Assembly: GCF_021018805.1 (NCBI RefSeq)
Contig: NC_086247.1
Coordinates: forward strand, 139,992,102 to 140,056,101
Source: Prinia subflava
Lineage: Eukaryota; Chordata; Aves; Passeriformes; Cisticolidae
Reading direction: 5' to 3'
Length of the DNA stretch: 64,000 nt
The position numbers were made by a program, and so were the translations under genes. A model generated the notes under the pieces. It was given only the letters and a program-made list of their open reading frames with translations, made no database searches and had not been told where the DNA came from. Shown here piece after piece: positions 37,301 to 49,187 of this stretch (within the stretch, counting starts at the first letter, position 1; each line of letters begins with the position of its first letter).

Positions 37301-40263
37301 CTGGAAAGCAGAGACACACAGGATTCTCTCATGGGAAAAAGTGCAAAAGGAATCTCTAAAGAGTTTTGAGACTTAAATATATATGCCACAACATATCAGC
37401 TGGTTTTGTCGAGATCTGAACTGTGGATCCCAGCTCTAGGCATCTGGGAATACTTTCAGTACTTCTGCCCACAGCCCAGGGCAAAATCACTGATGATCAG
37501 ATATATCCATTTCACAACTTCCACACTCGTGTGTGCTCAGATTTCTGCGTGGTCAGTGGGTCTCACTAGCCGTGTGTGTGGCTGTATGAATTCAGAGAGC
37601 AGCCACTCATGGCAGGGTAATGGACTGGACAGTAAAAAGGAGAGTGCTGCTTCTCAGAGCTGTGATAAAAGGCTTCTATATCTGGCAAAGTACAGAAACT
37701 GGTGTGACAAGACATTTCACAGTCACTGCTCACCAGAGCAGAGTGGGGAGTCAGGAGATCGAGGCCTTTGGTTAAATTTTATCACTGATCCTCACCTTCA
37801 TATTTTTTAGTCCTTTAACTACAAAATGAAGAAAAGACACAAAATACTTTAAAACCTGGTTTGCTATTGAGTGGTAAAAAAATATATGTATCAGAAGACA
37901 AGAAGATATATGAAGTGTTCTAATATTTATAAATATCATGCAACCCAGAAAATAGCGTTTGTGATTAAAATACAAATTAATCTTTTCTTTATACCTTCCC
38001 ATGCTGTGATGATCATTCAGATATTAAATATCATACACTATTCTCACACAACCAAATGTATAACCACCATTTTTTGTCAAAATAATTACCTTTTTCATAT
38101 TATTCTCCAGCAGTTTTCTTTCTTATTATTTTCGTTGTTATTGAATGTCAAGAAAAAAAGGCACTCACATTTGGTTCTGTATACAGAGTCAATAAAAAAT
38201 TGTGTATGCACAACAGGGGAAATCAGAACACTGTAACTGTCTTGATTGAAGTTGTTTTGATGCAGATATTAAAAATAAAAAAATAGCATAGGAAGAGTGT
38301 ACTTCCCATTGTGATATTCCTCATGGAGAGATTAACCTGTCTAAACAAAGATGTCCATTTGAGACACAATCTGGGGTGTCCAGGACAGTTGTAGGAGCCA
38401 GCAGACACAAATCACATTCTGCAGATACTTACACCCTCTTGGAGCAACAACTGGAAACCGAGCAGTACACCCCAGTGTAAACTTCTTTCACATGTGTACC
38501 TTAAAACTGAGGTATTTTTGACTCTGAAAATCTTTATAGGAAGGATAATAGATACAGTTCACATGTAACACTTCACATGAGAAAGACACCACGAATCCTT
38601 CAAAGGATCTTGTCATATATTTCTTCTGTAAGACAGAAACATACACCAATTAACTACCCCTGAAATATGGATCCAAATCAAGGTCTCACAAAATGTGTTG
38701 TTGACAACACATACTGGTAGTTTATTTACATTGCATCAATTGTTTTAGTGATAAATAACACTCACAAAATGCAATGGCTTGTTGAAAGACAAAAGCACCA
38801 TCTAACAATGTACTATTTAGATTTGCAAATGACAGAACTTAATTATTCCAAAATAACATTTCCCTGTTAAACTATGATCATTAAATCCATCATCCTTCAG
38901 TTTATATGCATGAAACATTTATCATGTCCTCTACAAACAGGAGTCAGTCATCTCAATATAGATTTTTGGACCATTCATTTCATCATGGCATTTCATCAAA
39001 AGCCCAGGATTTCATTTATTTTCAGTTACAGAGATAAAGTGTTTGTAAACGATGTGATAAGGCCATAAAGAAAAGTGAAGTGAAATTCTGCTCCGTACAA
39101 AGATGATAAATACAATACCTACTTTGAACACTGGGATTATTGTGTGAGAAAAATGAGATATTGGAAGTCAGTAGCTATGTTTAAGATAAGAAGTTTTTTG
39201 TCTGTGAATTTTTCATTAAAGTCAGGGGCAAATAAAGAATTATCTGAATGATTCAATTTTTTTAAATGGCTATTACAGACCTTAAACTAAAAAAACCCCT
39301 AACAAATGTAGAACAACTGGAACTAAAAGCAAGCAATTTCTGTGGTTCTTTACTTCTGGTGTTGTGAAATTAGTAAAAGGACAGTTTTTCAGTTTCGAAA
39401 AAAACGTTCCTATTGCATTAACATGTGCTCTGGTGAGATGTGTGATTTTCAGTGCTCATTCTAGACAACCAAGCCAGAATCCCTTTTTCCAAACAACATC
39501 TAATCTCTGTGTTTCTGGGTGTTTCCAGCAGAAGCCTGAGCTTTCAGTTCAAAACCTTATTTGGGCAGCTTGCTGACACACACATTTGGGACATTCATAA
39601 GAGCATTTAATCTGTACCTCTTGGCATTTTGGCTTCACCTTTGCATGAGTTCATTTTGGCAGGATTTATTTCTTTCATTGCCCCCACCCCTTTCCTCTCT
39701 TTTTCTATTTGGCAGAGTGGCAGCTTCACTCCAAATCACTGCACCCAAGCCTCTTTAAATGATTGTTTTTACTTTTGTAATGCAATCTAAATCATAACTA
39801 CCATAATGAGAATGTGCTTGCACAATTCCTGTGGGGCTTATTTTGCAGAAACTGCACAGTGGAGAACATTTTTATTTTATTTGCCAAGGTAACAAAAGTA
39901 GTTTTTTATGCTTTTTCTTACTGCAACTATATAGCAGATTAACTTTTCTCCTCTTTTTACCTGTGTTTTTTTCTTTATAGAAAAAACCTAAAGAAGAAAA
40001 CGAAATAAATAATGGATGTACAGAATGTTCTTGGCTTCTGTGTATGCCTACAGGTGTCCTTTCATCATATTCATTTGGCTGGCAAAGTGGAAAAGTGCTT
40101 GCAACCTGAGGGTTAGCTTGCAAAACAAACAAAATTCAAAATATGCTACAGAAAGGGAAGAAAACATTAGGTTTGGTATATAGTTCTTTTTGGAGGGAGA
40201 GGGGGAATCTGGAAATTAAACAAAAATGTCTGTCATACCAAATATCATACTAAATACCAAGAG
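34312..40263. other. No gene recognised
   Basis: About 6 kb of AT-rich DNA. Open frames reach 134 codons (37406-37810, plus) but none carries a domain, a credible start context with splice sites, or similarity I can name. An ancient repeat scrap at 36158-36225 is listed separately. Confidence 0.5.
36158..36225. repeat. Possible ancient sauropsid repeat scrap
   Basis: TCTGATTCTGCAAGTGCTTGAGCA with a later GTGACTAATGGAACTCAAA closely parallels the phrase order at 2950-3010 (TCCTGATCCTGCAACTGCTTGCACA ... AGTAATGGGA). The internal parallel supports a shared family. Confidence 0.4.
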
Positions 40264-40345
40264 ATTGTCAGAATTAAAGGATGGTTGAGGTTGGAAGGGA
40301 CCTTTGTATGTCATCTTATCCAACACTTTTAACAGAGACAAGGAT
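40264..40345 (-). mobile_element. CR1 LINE 3'-end fragment
   Basis: ATGGTTGAGGTTGGAAGGGACCTT (40281 on), then GTCATCTTATCCAAC and AACAGAGACAAGG, is the characteristic reverse-complement 3' end of avian CR1 elements. CR1 copies are usually heavily 5'-truncated, and this one keeps only about 80 bp. The octamer-type tail is degraded (GTCAGAATTAAAGG). CR1 is the main LINE of birds, so this supports the organism call. Confidence 0.85.
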
Positions 40346-40970
40346 TAAAAAGTGAGGAAATACTAGTTTTTAAGTGGTCTTAAATTGTCTTTCCCCTGCG
40401 TATGCATTTAAACAGAATGTTGATTATGTGTGTTAAACTTATTTTTTCCATTTTGCCCTCATATTATTTAATGCACTGGATTCAAAAGAGGAATTAGATG
40501 CTGATGTTTTTTTAAGCTGACTCTGTTCACTTTGTGATGTTTCTAAGCCTCTGCTTTTAATACACACTACTCAAACCTTTATCACTAACAAAAATCATTA
40601 CTCTTCCTCTTGTGTGTTTATATCATGATCAGAGGGTGGGAGCTCATTAGGATATTTTGGCCTCTAGTCCTCGTTTTCAGTGCTTACAGAAGTGTAAGTT
40701 ACTTGCTCACTCTGGAGCTCTTGAAAGGACAATGATAATTCAAGCACTTCATCACTTCTGAATCCCTCAGAAGTTAATGACCCTTCTATATGTTAACTGC
40801 TCACCCTTTTTCCTATGGGTTCCTCAAACTTTTTTGTAAAGCACCCTGTGAGCAATACCAAATCCCTCCAGAGAGTTCAGCGAAGTTCAGGTCAAAGCAG
40901 TTGGTGGCTGTGGTCACAGAGACTGATCAGGGCAGCCCTCAGTGCTTTTGGGCATGGCCTCTTTGAGACA
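40346..40970. other. No gene recognised
   Basis: AT-rich DNA between the CR1 tail and a short tandem duplication. Nothing else is identifiable. Confidence 0.5.
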
Positions 40971-41039
40971 AGAGGCATTAGATAGGTGGGTTCACTATGA
41001 GACTAAGAGGCATTAACGGGTGGGTTCACTATGAGATGA
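40971..41039. repeat. Two-copy tandem duplication (about 35 bp)
   Basis: AGAGGCATTAGATAGGTGGG... (40971-41005) is followed at once by AGAGGCATTAACGGGTGGG... (41006-41039). Both continue TTCACTATGAGA. The copies differ at a few positions and by one base of length. Confidence 0.9.
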
Positions 41040-43574
41040 AGTCTTGAGTAGGCTTAAGCATCCTGATTCATGATGCAGGTGTTTTCTGGTCCTTGTTGCA
41101 AGTGCTAGTGTCCTCATGGCTGTGACTAAAATCCTCTACATAGTTCCTGAGATGAGCTGAACTCTGATACAGTGGATAAATGGGTCTATAGGGCTCTCAT
41201 TCGTGGTATATGCAACCTGTACAAATGACAGGGAGAGCCCTTGGACATATTTTTATATACATATACGTGTGAATATTCTCCACAGAGAATGCAAATTTAC
41301 ACTGTGCTTGAGATGTCACAGTTGTATGGAAAGATAGCACACTTACTGCAAATAGAGTATTTGGAGAATTTACATTTTAACAGAACATGAGTGCATGAGA
41401 ATTTATTTTTTTAGGAGATTACAGCTGGATCAGATTTTCACAGGAGTGACAGAAGATAAGTCTTGACATCAAAGTAATTTCCTTATGGAGTTTCAAACTC
41501 CAGCTCCAAAACTTCGACATGCTAGAGACTCTCAATATGATGGTTGCAAGAGTTCTTAACATGACTAAAAGGATGTATTTTTACTAGCTGTGTTCTTGGA
41601 ATTATCTGAGCCATTTTAGTCAAGACTTTCCAAACCCAAATCAGTTAGAGACAGATACCCACCATGGAAAATTTAAGCTGTAGCAGTTAAATTTTGGCAA
41701 ACTGCATAAGTAATTGAAATGAAGTTATTATAAATGAGCATTAGGCAATCTTAGCTAAAGGCATTACTTCTCCCATTATGTATAAACATACATGAATAAC
41801 TAATACATTTACTCCTGCTATGCATGTACATATACATTATATATGCATATGCATAACAGGGAATTAGTGTAATAGTTTTTAATGCAGCTGGCAGTCAGGG
41901 AGAGACAGCTTTAGGTGGAGGGGTGGCTTGTACTCTTTAGGCAGAATCCTGAGGTTATACACTGACTTCCAAAGCCTCCAAATTTTTAACATAAATTTAA
42001 AGTTCATGAAAAGTGTCAGCCCAATGCTTGTTAAGAAGGAAGTTCTTTGTTTGGGTACAGCACGGGGCGGCACAGAGAGCAGCAGCCCAAGCTTCCTATG
42101 CAGCTCTATCAGATGTCTCATCCCTGACCTGGAATGCAGGGAGGGAGGTGAAAGGTTAGTCCATTCTTCATGCTCATTCAATAGTTCACTTCTCTGTTGA
42201 GTGCCAGAAGAGTATCAATTACTGCCAGTTGTGTGTTGCTTTTTGTAATGTGGACTTATGTCCATTAAGAATTGGACTGAGTCCACAAAACCATCTCACT
42301 GAGCCTGTTGGAAAGTCATCTTGATGGTGATAGCTCTTCCATCATTTCCACAATTGTTGAATTTGAAACAGGTACCTGGATTTAATGTACTTCATTACTT
42401 GAGTCATACAGCTTCCCAACTTTTCATTTGTGTTTGTAGAGGAGATGTCAGGGCAGGAATTCTCTCTACTAATACTGATAAAATAAAATGGTAATTGCAA
42501 TCTTTCAGTACAGCCAGGATGCCTGGTAAATCTGTGCTTTTTTAGTCAGGACCTTTTTGCAAGAAAGGTCACAAAACATTATTCAGATAAAATTGCTCTA
42601 GTCAGGCAGTGTATGCACATACTTGATACTCCCTGCAACAACCTAATTTATGGGATACTGCAGTGAGAAACAGGCTGTGATGGTGCTAGTGTAACAGTAT
42701 CTTAGCAGCAAATAAACACAGTGTGAGAAACTCTTCCTTTTAAAAACAATGTAAAGGAAAGACATTCAATCCCTCGGGCAATTTCTTTTCAAAGCATTTG
42801 AATTCTACAATACCAGAGAGGTTCTCAGTGCATCACATTGGGGATATGGACAAATGCCATCTATAAGTTAATTAGTTTTGCATATGCATTTCACAGACAT
42901 GATTTCAAATACTTTGCCCTTACTTTCACTACTTTTTGGTCTGTGTGCATGTAATTTATCCTAAAAAGGCAGAACTGCATTTATAAGTGACAACTTTATC
43001 TAAGCAAGAATGCTGTACTAATTTAAGTCCAACCATTTCCTAATTGGCCATTGTTACACTTTTCTATAAAGCTATCATGGGTATCCTAGAGCCTGGGATT
43101 TTCATCTTTCCAAGCACAAGCTTTCTGCAGCCATTCCTCTTTCTCTCTTTTGTTCTTCCCCATGATCCCTGTTCAGACCTGCCCTTCTCAGCTCTCTCAC
43201 ATGCATATATAGCAGCACTGGGATTTTACAAAGTCTCTCTTCCAAATGTTTGCCTCGGGAGCAGGAGGACCAGGAACAGCAATAGGTAATCCAGAAAGGA
43301 ATGGCTGGAGCTGACAAAGAAAATTCTCTGGCAATGCAAAGACTCCACCCCAGTGTGCTGCTGATGGTGGGGAGCTGTGTCGGGGGAATACTGCTGTGTT
43401 TGCCCTCTTTTGTTTCTGTACTCTTTTGTAGGCAGTGGCTGTGGGACAGTGTCAGAGCCAGGACACTGCTGGCAGCAAATATTGAGTCCCTTTCTAAGCA
43501 TGAGTACAGCTTGTTAAAGCACAGCACACGATGAGAGGTTGAAACTTTGGCCTGCTAATCAGCAAGGGCCTCAA
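41040..43574. other. No gene recognised
   Basis: AT-rich with alternating TA/CA-rich patches at 41,760-41,860. A 141-codon minus-strand frame (43102-43527) and an overlapping plus-strand frame (43301-43534) occupy one moderately GC-rich patch. Neither shows a domain or exon borders that fit. Confidence 0.5.
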
Positions 43575-43655
43575 ACTGTGGGGCTCAAATCTGGATCCAA
43601 ACTCCTCTGGATTTTCAAGTTATTCAGGTCTATGGTTTTGGCTCTGGCTCATCTG
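43575..43655. repeat. Possible ancient sauropsid repeat scrap
   Basis: CAAATCTGGATCCAAACTCC with a later GGTTTTGGCTCTGGCTCATC parallels 3040-3115 (GAATCTGAATCCAG ... GGTTTGGGTTCAGGCCCATC). Two window copies with the same word order support a shared, very old family. Confidence 0.35.
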
Positions 43656-43881
43656 TCCTAAAAACAAAGTGGAGCTGACAAATGTCTCTCTTAGGCAGCT
43701 GCCCCAAAGGACCGAATATCATTACAAAAAAAGACATTAAAATACAAAAGGCCTTAGTAATTTGTATTGGGTTTAGTTTCCAGTAAAGTTGTAAGAAGCC
43801 TGCCAGCATTTTGGTGAAAAGGGACTGGAGCACAAATCTTGTTAACCAAACTGAATGAGGAACAAAACAGCCTGGCTATGC

Positions 43882-43940
43882 ACTCCCAGTGAAGTCAGTG
43901 GCAGAACTCCCACTGGCCGTGGCACTGCATGATCCAGCCT
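43882..43940. repeat. Possible ancient sauropsid repeat scrap
   Basis: CTCCCAGTGAAGTCAGTGGCAGAACTCCCACTG resembles the old sauropsid repeat whose copies read roughly CCCATTGAAGTCAATGGCAAAACTCCCATTG. Recognition is from memory. No boundaries are visible. Confidence 0.45.
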
Positions 43941-44635
43941 TTTCAGTACAGAATACAAGCACTTTCCATTTATTACCTGGTCAATAAGTTACCAAGGACT
44001 TTTCATTCAAAAAAGCAACTCCATTTACTGCCCTATTTATGAACCACATTTGGGAGTTTAATATGATCTGAAATATAAGTAGATATAAACCTGATATTTT
44101 TTCTGAATATGAATCTCAGTGAATAGCAGTAAAAAGTGTAATGAATTAAAAGTGTAATACAACCCAGGATCTGGTCATCTTTGTAAAAGACCAACCCTGC
44201 TGTATTCCAAAGTGAAAACTATAGAATACTTTCTACTTAGTGCTCAGTCTTCACGAGGACAGGGTGAAGCAAGACCTACTTCTCACTCAAAAGCAAAAAC
44301 TACCTTACTGTACTGCTTACTGACTGCTGGATCCACTGAGGTATTTAGGAACCAAAATCTTTCTACCCTCAGTGAATCTATGTAGGATAACAACATCCAT
44401 TCAGAAAGTGGGAGAGGTGTACTTGTGCTCTAAATTGATGACCTGTCAGTGAGATGATGGAGCAGAGTTATTGTTGGTTGTGTTGATGGTCAGTACACGC
44501 CTGCTGGTGCTTACTGCAGGTACCTACCAAGTCACTTCTGTCACAGCAGTGCACCAAAGGCTACAGACAGTGCTGGACAGAACTCATTTTTTCCCAGGCT
44601 TCTTGCAGATCATGCTGATTAAAAAAAAATCGACA

Positions 44636-44665
44636 TGATTTAAATCAAAATTTTGACATTAATGA
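44636..44665. repeat. Chain of overlapping perfect palindromes
   Basis: TGATTTAAATCA (44636-44647) overlaps TCAAAATTTTGA (44645-44656), and CATTAATG follows at 44658-44665. All three are perfect dyads, rich in homeodomain-type ATTA cores. A related AT-rich repeat vocabulary is common in reptile genomes, so this may be a repeat relic. Confidence 0.65.
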
Positions 44666-44927
44666 ATTAATTAAAAGAACATCCTGTCCTGGATTCCAAG
44701 TTATGTTCATTTGAAAAATGCAATTTACTCTATACTGATGATTAATTTTTATTTATTTTGCTCTTTTTTAGTTCAATGATCTTGTAAAATCTTTTCATTC
44801 TCTCCAGTCTTCTTCCACTGCCAACATAGCTCAGTATAACCCAGACTTCTTAGCAAACATTACTACACATGCCAGTATTCTGTCTAATTTTAACTAAACA
44901 TTCAATAATTCTAAGCTATTTTAGTAC

Positions 44928-44990
44928 CTTGGGCCCACATTCTCCAAGGTATTTAAGCACAGAACTCCTGTGAGGATCTTAGCTTTGTTG
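44928..44990. repeat. Possible ancient sauropsid repeat scrap
   Basis: TTGGGCCCACATTCTCCAAGG followed by TATTTAAGCACAGAACTCC matches the style of old reptile/bird repeats with AAGGTATTTAGGCACC-like cores. Weak and unverified. Confidence 0.3.
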
Positions 44991-47900
44991 CTTTCTAAAA
45001 ATGCTAGAATTCTCATACGTGCTAACAGGGCAATGGTAAATGAACTAATTCTACTGCTGTATTTACATAAACTTTTATAAATTACATTCTTTTAGTGTGG
45101 AACATGATTATTAATCATCCCATTCAGTTCTGCGTAATATGCAACTAAATAAGGAACACAGTGGACCCTTTGTAATTACTTACCCTAACTTCACTTTTAA
45201 AGCCAAACACATTGTGACCTTGTACTGATTTGGGGTTTATTAAACAGACTCCTATATTGTATGAAAGAAAAGAGATGAAAATGTTTACATAAGATTTTTG
45301 ACATTTATTAACCCCTCAAAATCTCTCTTATACAGTAGTCAGTAAAACGTGCTGGGTGTACATATGGGCACAGTAATTAGCATGTATGTCAGAGTAACAA
45401 ATGAACTCTTTCTGTCAACACAGGAAAGGCCAAGAGAAGGGTAAATCAAGATTATTCTCTAGTTATGTGGAATCCAAATAATTAAAAATAATCTGCTGTC
45501 CTTAAATGCTGCAAATTATTAAAAACACTGAAATACTCAGGTTTATCTTCGTGATTGTTTGTTCACTAAATTATTAACTCCCAAAGCTGTCAAACTGCTG
45601 ACCTATCTCTCCCCTTCCACTGCCTGCTCCCCAAATCTGTTGCATTGCCTAATTTTCTCTTGCTTAATTAACATTGGCACTAAATTTAGAATTGTCAGAG
45701 CCTGAAAGGACAATTTACGATCTATGCATTCCTGTATTAGCACTAATGGAAATAGTGCTTGGGGAAGTATTAATCTAAATTTGAACATTAGTTTAGGGTC
45801 ACATTTTTCTCTGTCCTGTCTGGTATACTTGCAAGCAGATGACATGGCCATGCAGACAATAGACTTCAGATAAGAGACTTTCATCCACAGGAACTCTAAA
45901 ACATTGGTTTGCATACAGAAATATCATGCTTTGACTCAGACAGTCAGGGGTATTTACAACAGTGACAGCCAGGGGAATGCAGGAAGTTGTGTTGACCTAG
46001 GAAAAAAAGCCAGGCCTCTTGGTGTTACACTTTCTGGAGGCTACAATAGAGATTCACAAACAGTGATAATGACTAAAGCAGAGAAACCTGCATCTCCTCT
46101 GCTCTGGGGCCCATTGGGATGGGAAGCCGGAGAGTGCAATCCCTGCTTGGCACTGCCAGCACCCAGCTGCAGGAGGGGAGAGATGCTGCTCCTGTGTTCC
46201 TCCCACACTGCCTGCCTGAACACTGCTCTCCTGTAGCCTGGCCCATAAAACCCATTTTTTGAGAATCTGCCCCGTGTCTGGTTGAAAGAATCGGGCTTTC
46301 TGAGGTTCAGCATGCAATAAATCCTGCCCCTAGGCAAGGAAGTGAATGGCCATTTCATGTTCCCTGCAGCTGCCCTGCCAGTGTATGCAGAGCAGCACAA
46401 GGAGGGAGAGACACGGACAAGAAGCAAACAATGATACAGGAAGAAGAGGGTTTGTGCTTTTAAAATCATGGACCAAATGAGGAGCTGAAAAATGTCTGTA
46501 GGCCTAAGAAGGAAGGGCCATACATACAGTACAGGATGTTTGGAAGAGTGAGAGCCCTGGAAAATAGGAGTCATATAAGTGCCCTGAAAAAAGAAAGGGG
46601 AGGGGTGATGGGGAAAATGTGATAGAGAGATTAAATCTTGGAAGCAGATTTAGATATAGTGATGTTAGTGAGGGAGCAATAGGAGAAGCAGTGAGCAAAT
46701 TTTAAAAGTGAAGTGGACTGAGAAAGAAGGGTTGTGCACAGTGCAGAGAGTATCTGTTGTGGGAAGTACAAATAAGTTCCAGGCAGGGAAATCCAGGAAT
46801 CAACACTGAGGATCGTGTCTTGGAGGGCTTCCTGTGGGGCAGTAAAGATATAAATCTGTGGTTTCTTTTAATGTTGTTGTACCTTCTGTGTGTGTTTGTT
46901 TGTTTGCTTTGTTATTTCCTGTGGCACAAGACTAGTTTCACGAGACATAACTGAGAATTTCAACACATTTCTGTGAAAGGCACCCAGATGATTGACAGGT
47001 AAAGCTTTCAGAAAATGTAGAGTCTTCAGGTGTCCTGCTAGTGGTTAAAATATTCTTCCAAGGAACATATTTTGTCTTAGAAAAAAAAGGTATGCTTTCA
47101 GTCTTGTCAGAAAAATAAGTGAGCATCTAGCCTGATAGCCTGTTTAGTTGCAAGTGAGCAACAGTTCTCATGGACTGAATACAACTATGTGTGGCTGGAA
47201 AGTCCACTCAAAAGAAAAGAATAAAAATTTCTCACATATCTTCAAATTTGATTTGCTCCTACAAAGAGCAATGCTTTGAGATGTATGTGGAGATCATTAG
47301 CACATCCTCCCACATACAGGTTACTTGGACTACAACAGCCAAGTAGACAAAAATAGTCTTCTTTGATACAAATTCTGAGAAGTAATAAAAGTTCATTTCC
47401 CATTACAGTAAGAAAACCCAGAAATAGTCTCCTATCATTGGACTACTCTTTTTTTATGCATTTTTGATCATTACTTATTATGCATGGAAAACATGCTCAT
47501 GCTAAAAAAACCACATTATCTTCTGCTTCAATGGCCTGTGGTCAAATGTATTTAAAAGCCCAACACTAATTATATATAATGTCCTCTCTCTTTTTTTGCC
47601 CTGGTAGGTAACCTTAGGAAATGTTCGGAAATATTTCACATAATTTTGCCTCAGGAAAATGCAACGTTCATTGAGTACTGTTGGCTAAACCTTTTAAAAT
47701 TTCTCATTTGGGTATGCCACTGTTTCTCATCTCACTGTCCCTGAGATAATACAACTTCATACTCCTTTGGTTTTCTGGGTCTGACAAAAGGTTTTTGATA
47801 TTTCTTATGAATTTTGAATTTGCATCTCAATCATGTAGTAGCTGAACAGCCAGAAGTTTGAAAGATTCCAACTATTAGTCACCATAACTAATTTTTTTAA

Positions 47901-48689
47901 AAAAGAGCTTTATGCCACATATGAGTGACTCCTTATCTGCAGTTTGCAGGGGGAAAAAAAAGTACAAGGAAATAAACATAGTGATCTGTTAAATTATGGA
48001 TAAAGAATGCACTATTTTATGGCTATTTATAAAAATCATGAGCAAAGCATCAAAGAAACTTTGTTTTTGAATTCTAATGAAGAAGACATTACTTCATTCA
48101 GTTCTTCCCTATCACAGTACACACAGAAAGAAGGACAAAGAATGCAAACCTGTAAGAACCACTAATGGATTTTCAAGAACTTCTCCACAAATTGACCCAG
48201 GAGTTGCTACCAATGTTTGGATTTATGTATGGATATTAACCAAACACTGGAGAGTAGAAATACATGTCATGGACCAAGAGGGAAAGACTCATCTGGTAAT
48301 GTGAGCAATGAAGGCAAATAGTGAATTGCATACAAAATATAAGCTAAACAAAAACACCAGGTCAAATTTTTGTCTGCTTTTCTCTGCTCAGCAACAGAGA
48401 TAAAGCCAGCTTAAACTAAAGATTTCTGGTTACTGGTTTTATTTTCTTTTATTATTCCACTGGAAATGGATTTCTGCTTGGGAAGCAGTCACCACATGTC
48501 CATGTCAGTTTATTTTATAATTTCCTTTATAGTAGTTACACCTCTTCTAAATCTATGGGGTTAGTAGGTGCTTGTAGACTAAAACTGGATGGTGGACCCA
48601 TAAGAACAGTATTTGGAAGCGTGGTGATCCATGTCCAAATCAATATTGTCATAACTCAACATTTTCACCCTGCCTGCAGATACTGATAG
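44991..48689. other. No gene recognised
   Basis: Contains the longest open frame of the window (46041-46574, minus, 177 codons) in a more GC-rich patch at about 46,080-46,400. It has no domain, coiled coil, signal peptide or family resemblance, and other frames over the patch are open too. A (GTTT)n-like run lies at about 46,895-46,912. No exon is supported. Confidence 0.5.
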
Positions 48690-48958
48690 GAAAGATGAGT
48701 GTTGATGTCTTTACAAACAACTCCATGGGTGAGGGTCTTCAGAAGAAATGGGTGTTAATGTCTTTGAAATGGGTCTTAATGTCTCTGCCAACCTCAAGCC
48801 CCAAAAGTTTGTTACAGAACTCGAGACAGTTTGACTACAGTTTGAACTCCTGGACTTCAAGGCAGTAGACAAATGGGTCCATGCAAAGCCTTTTGCAGAG
48901 CCCAGACAGCCTGAACTTGAGAACTTTGGGGCAAAATGATATGTGCAAGGGGGGAATA
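48690..48958 (+). mobile_element. Internal 3' remnant of an endogenous retrovirus
   Basis: This segment lies directly upstream of a probable LTR and ends in a polypurine tract AAGGGGGGAA (48947-48956), the plus-strand priming site found just before a 3' LTR. The preceding DNA is more even in composition than its surroundings and includes a 32-codon open stretch closed by TGA at 48937-48939. A stop just upstream suggests it no longer codes. I cannot assign it to a named retroviral gene. The left boundary is uncertain, and the rest of the provirus has been lost or is too decayed to see. Confidence 0.5.
48745..48786. repeat. 21-bp tandem duplication
   Basis: GAAATGGGTGTTAATGTCTTT (48745-48765) is followed directly by a near-identical unit at 48766-48786 that differs at two positions. 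It lies within the retroviral remnant. Confidence 0.88.
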
Positions 48959-49187
48959 TGTGGTAGGTGGATCAGGAAGGCTGTCTTCCTAATGCCTCAG
49001 CCAATGGAGAAAGGAAGAGGGCAACATGTGACCCAAAGTTTAGATTAAAGGAGGCTTCCTCCTCTGAAACCTCAAGAGAGAAACTCCACAGGGTATGCCC
49101 AAGTAAACTCCCATTATTCAAAAAAAGTTGAGGACTCCTTTGTCTCCTTCATGGACTTTGGCTTTTCATAGTGTGAGTCTCCACACA
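48959..49187 (+). mobile_element. Compact 3' LTR (229 bp) of a retroviral remnant
   Basis: It begins TGTGGTAGG and ends CCACACA, giving TG...CA ends with a short inverted repeat. Inside, in order, are a CCAAT box (49001-49005), a TATA-like ATTAAAG (49044-49050) and an AGTAAA poly(A) signal (49102-49107), with about 80 bp after it. A polypurine tract lies 2 bp before its start. These parts in this order are the expected LTR anatomy. No target-site duplication matches across the left edge, as expected if the left neighbour is retroviral. The family is not identified. Confidence 0.6.

Noticed and set aside
43102..43534. Overlapping 141- and 77-codon frames on opposite strands
   Set aside because: No domain, and no splice sites consistent with an exon.
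46041..46574. Longest open frame, 177 codons, minus strand
   Set aside because: It has no domain, repeat, signal peptide or recognisable relative. Other frames over the same GC-rich patch are open too, and no exon structure is visible.
48551..48958. Assigning a named retroviral gene upstream of the compact LTR
   Set aside because: The short open stretch has no diagnostic motif, so only position supports a retroviral origin.
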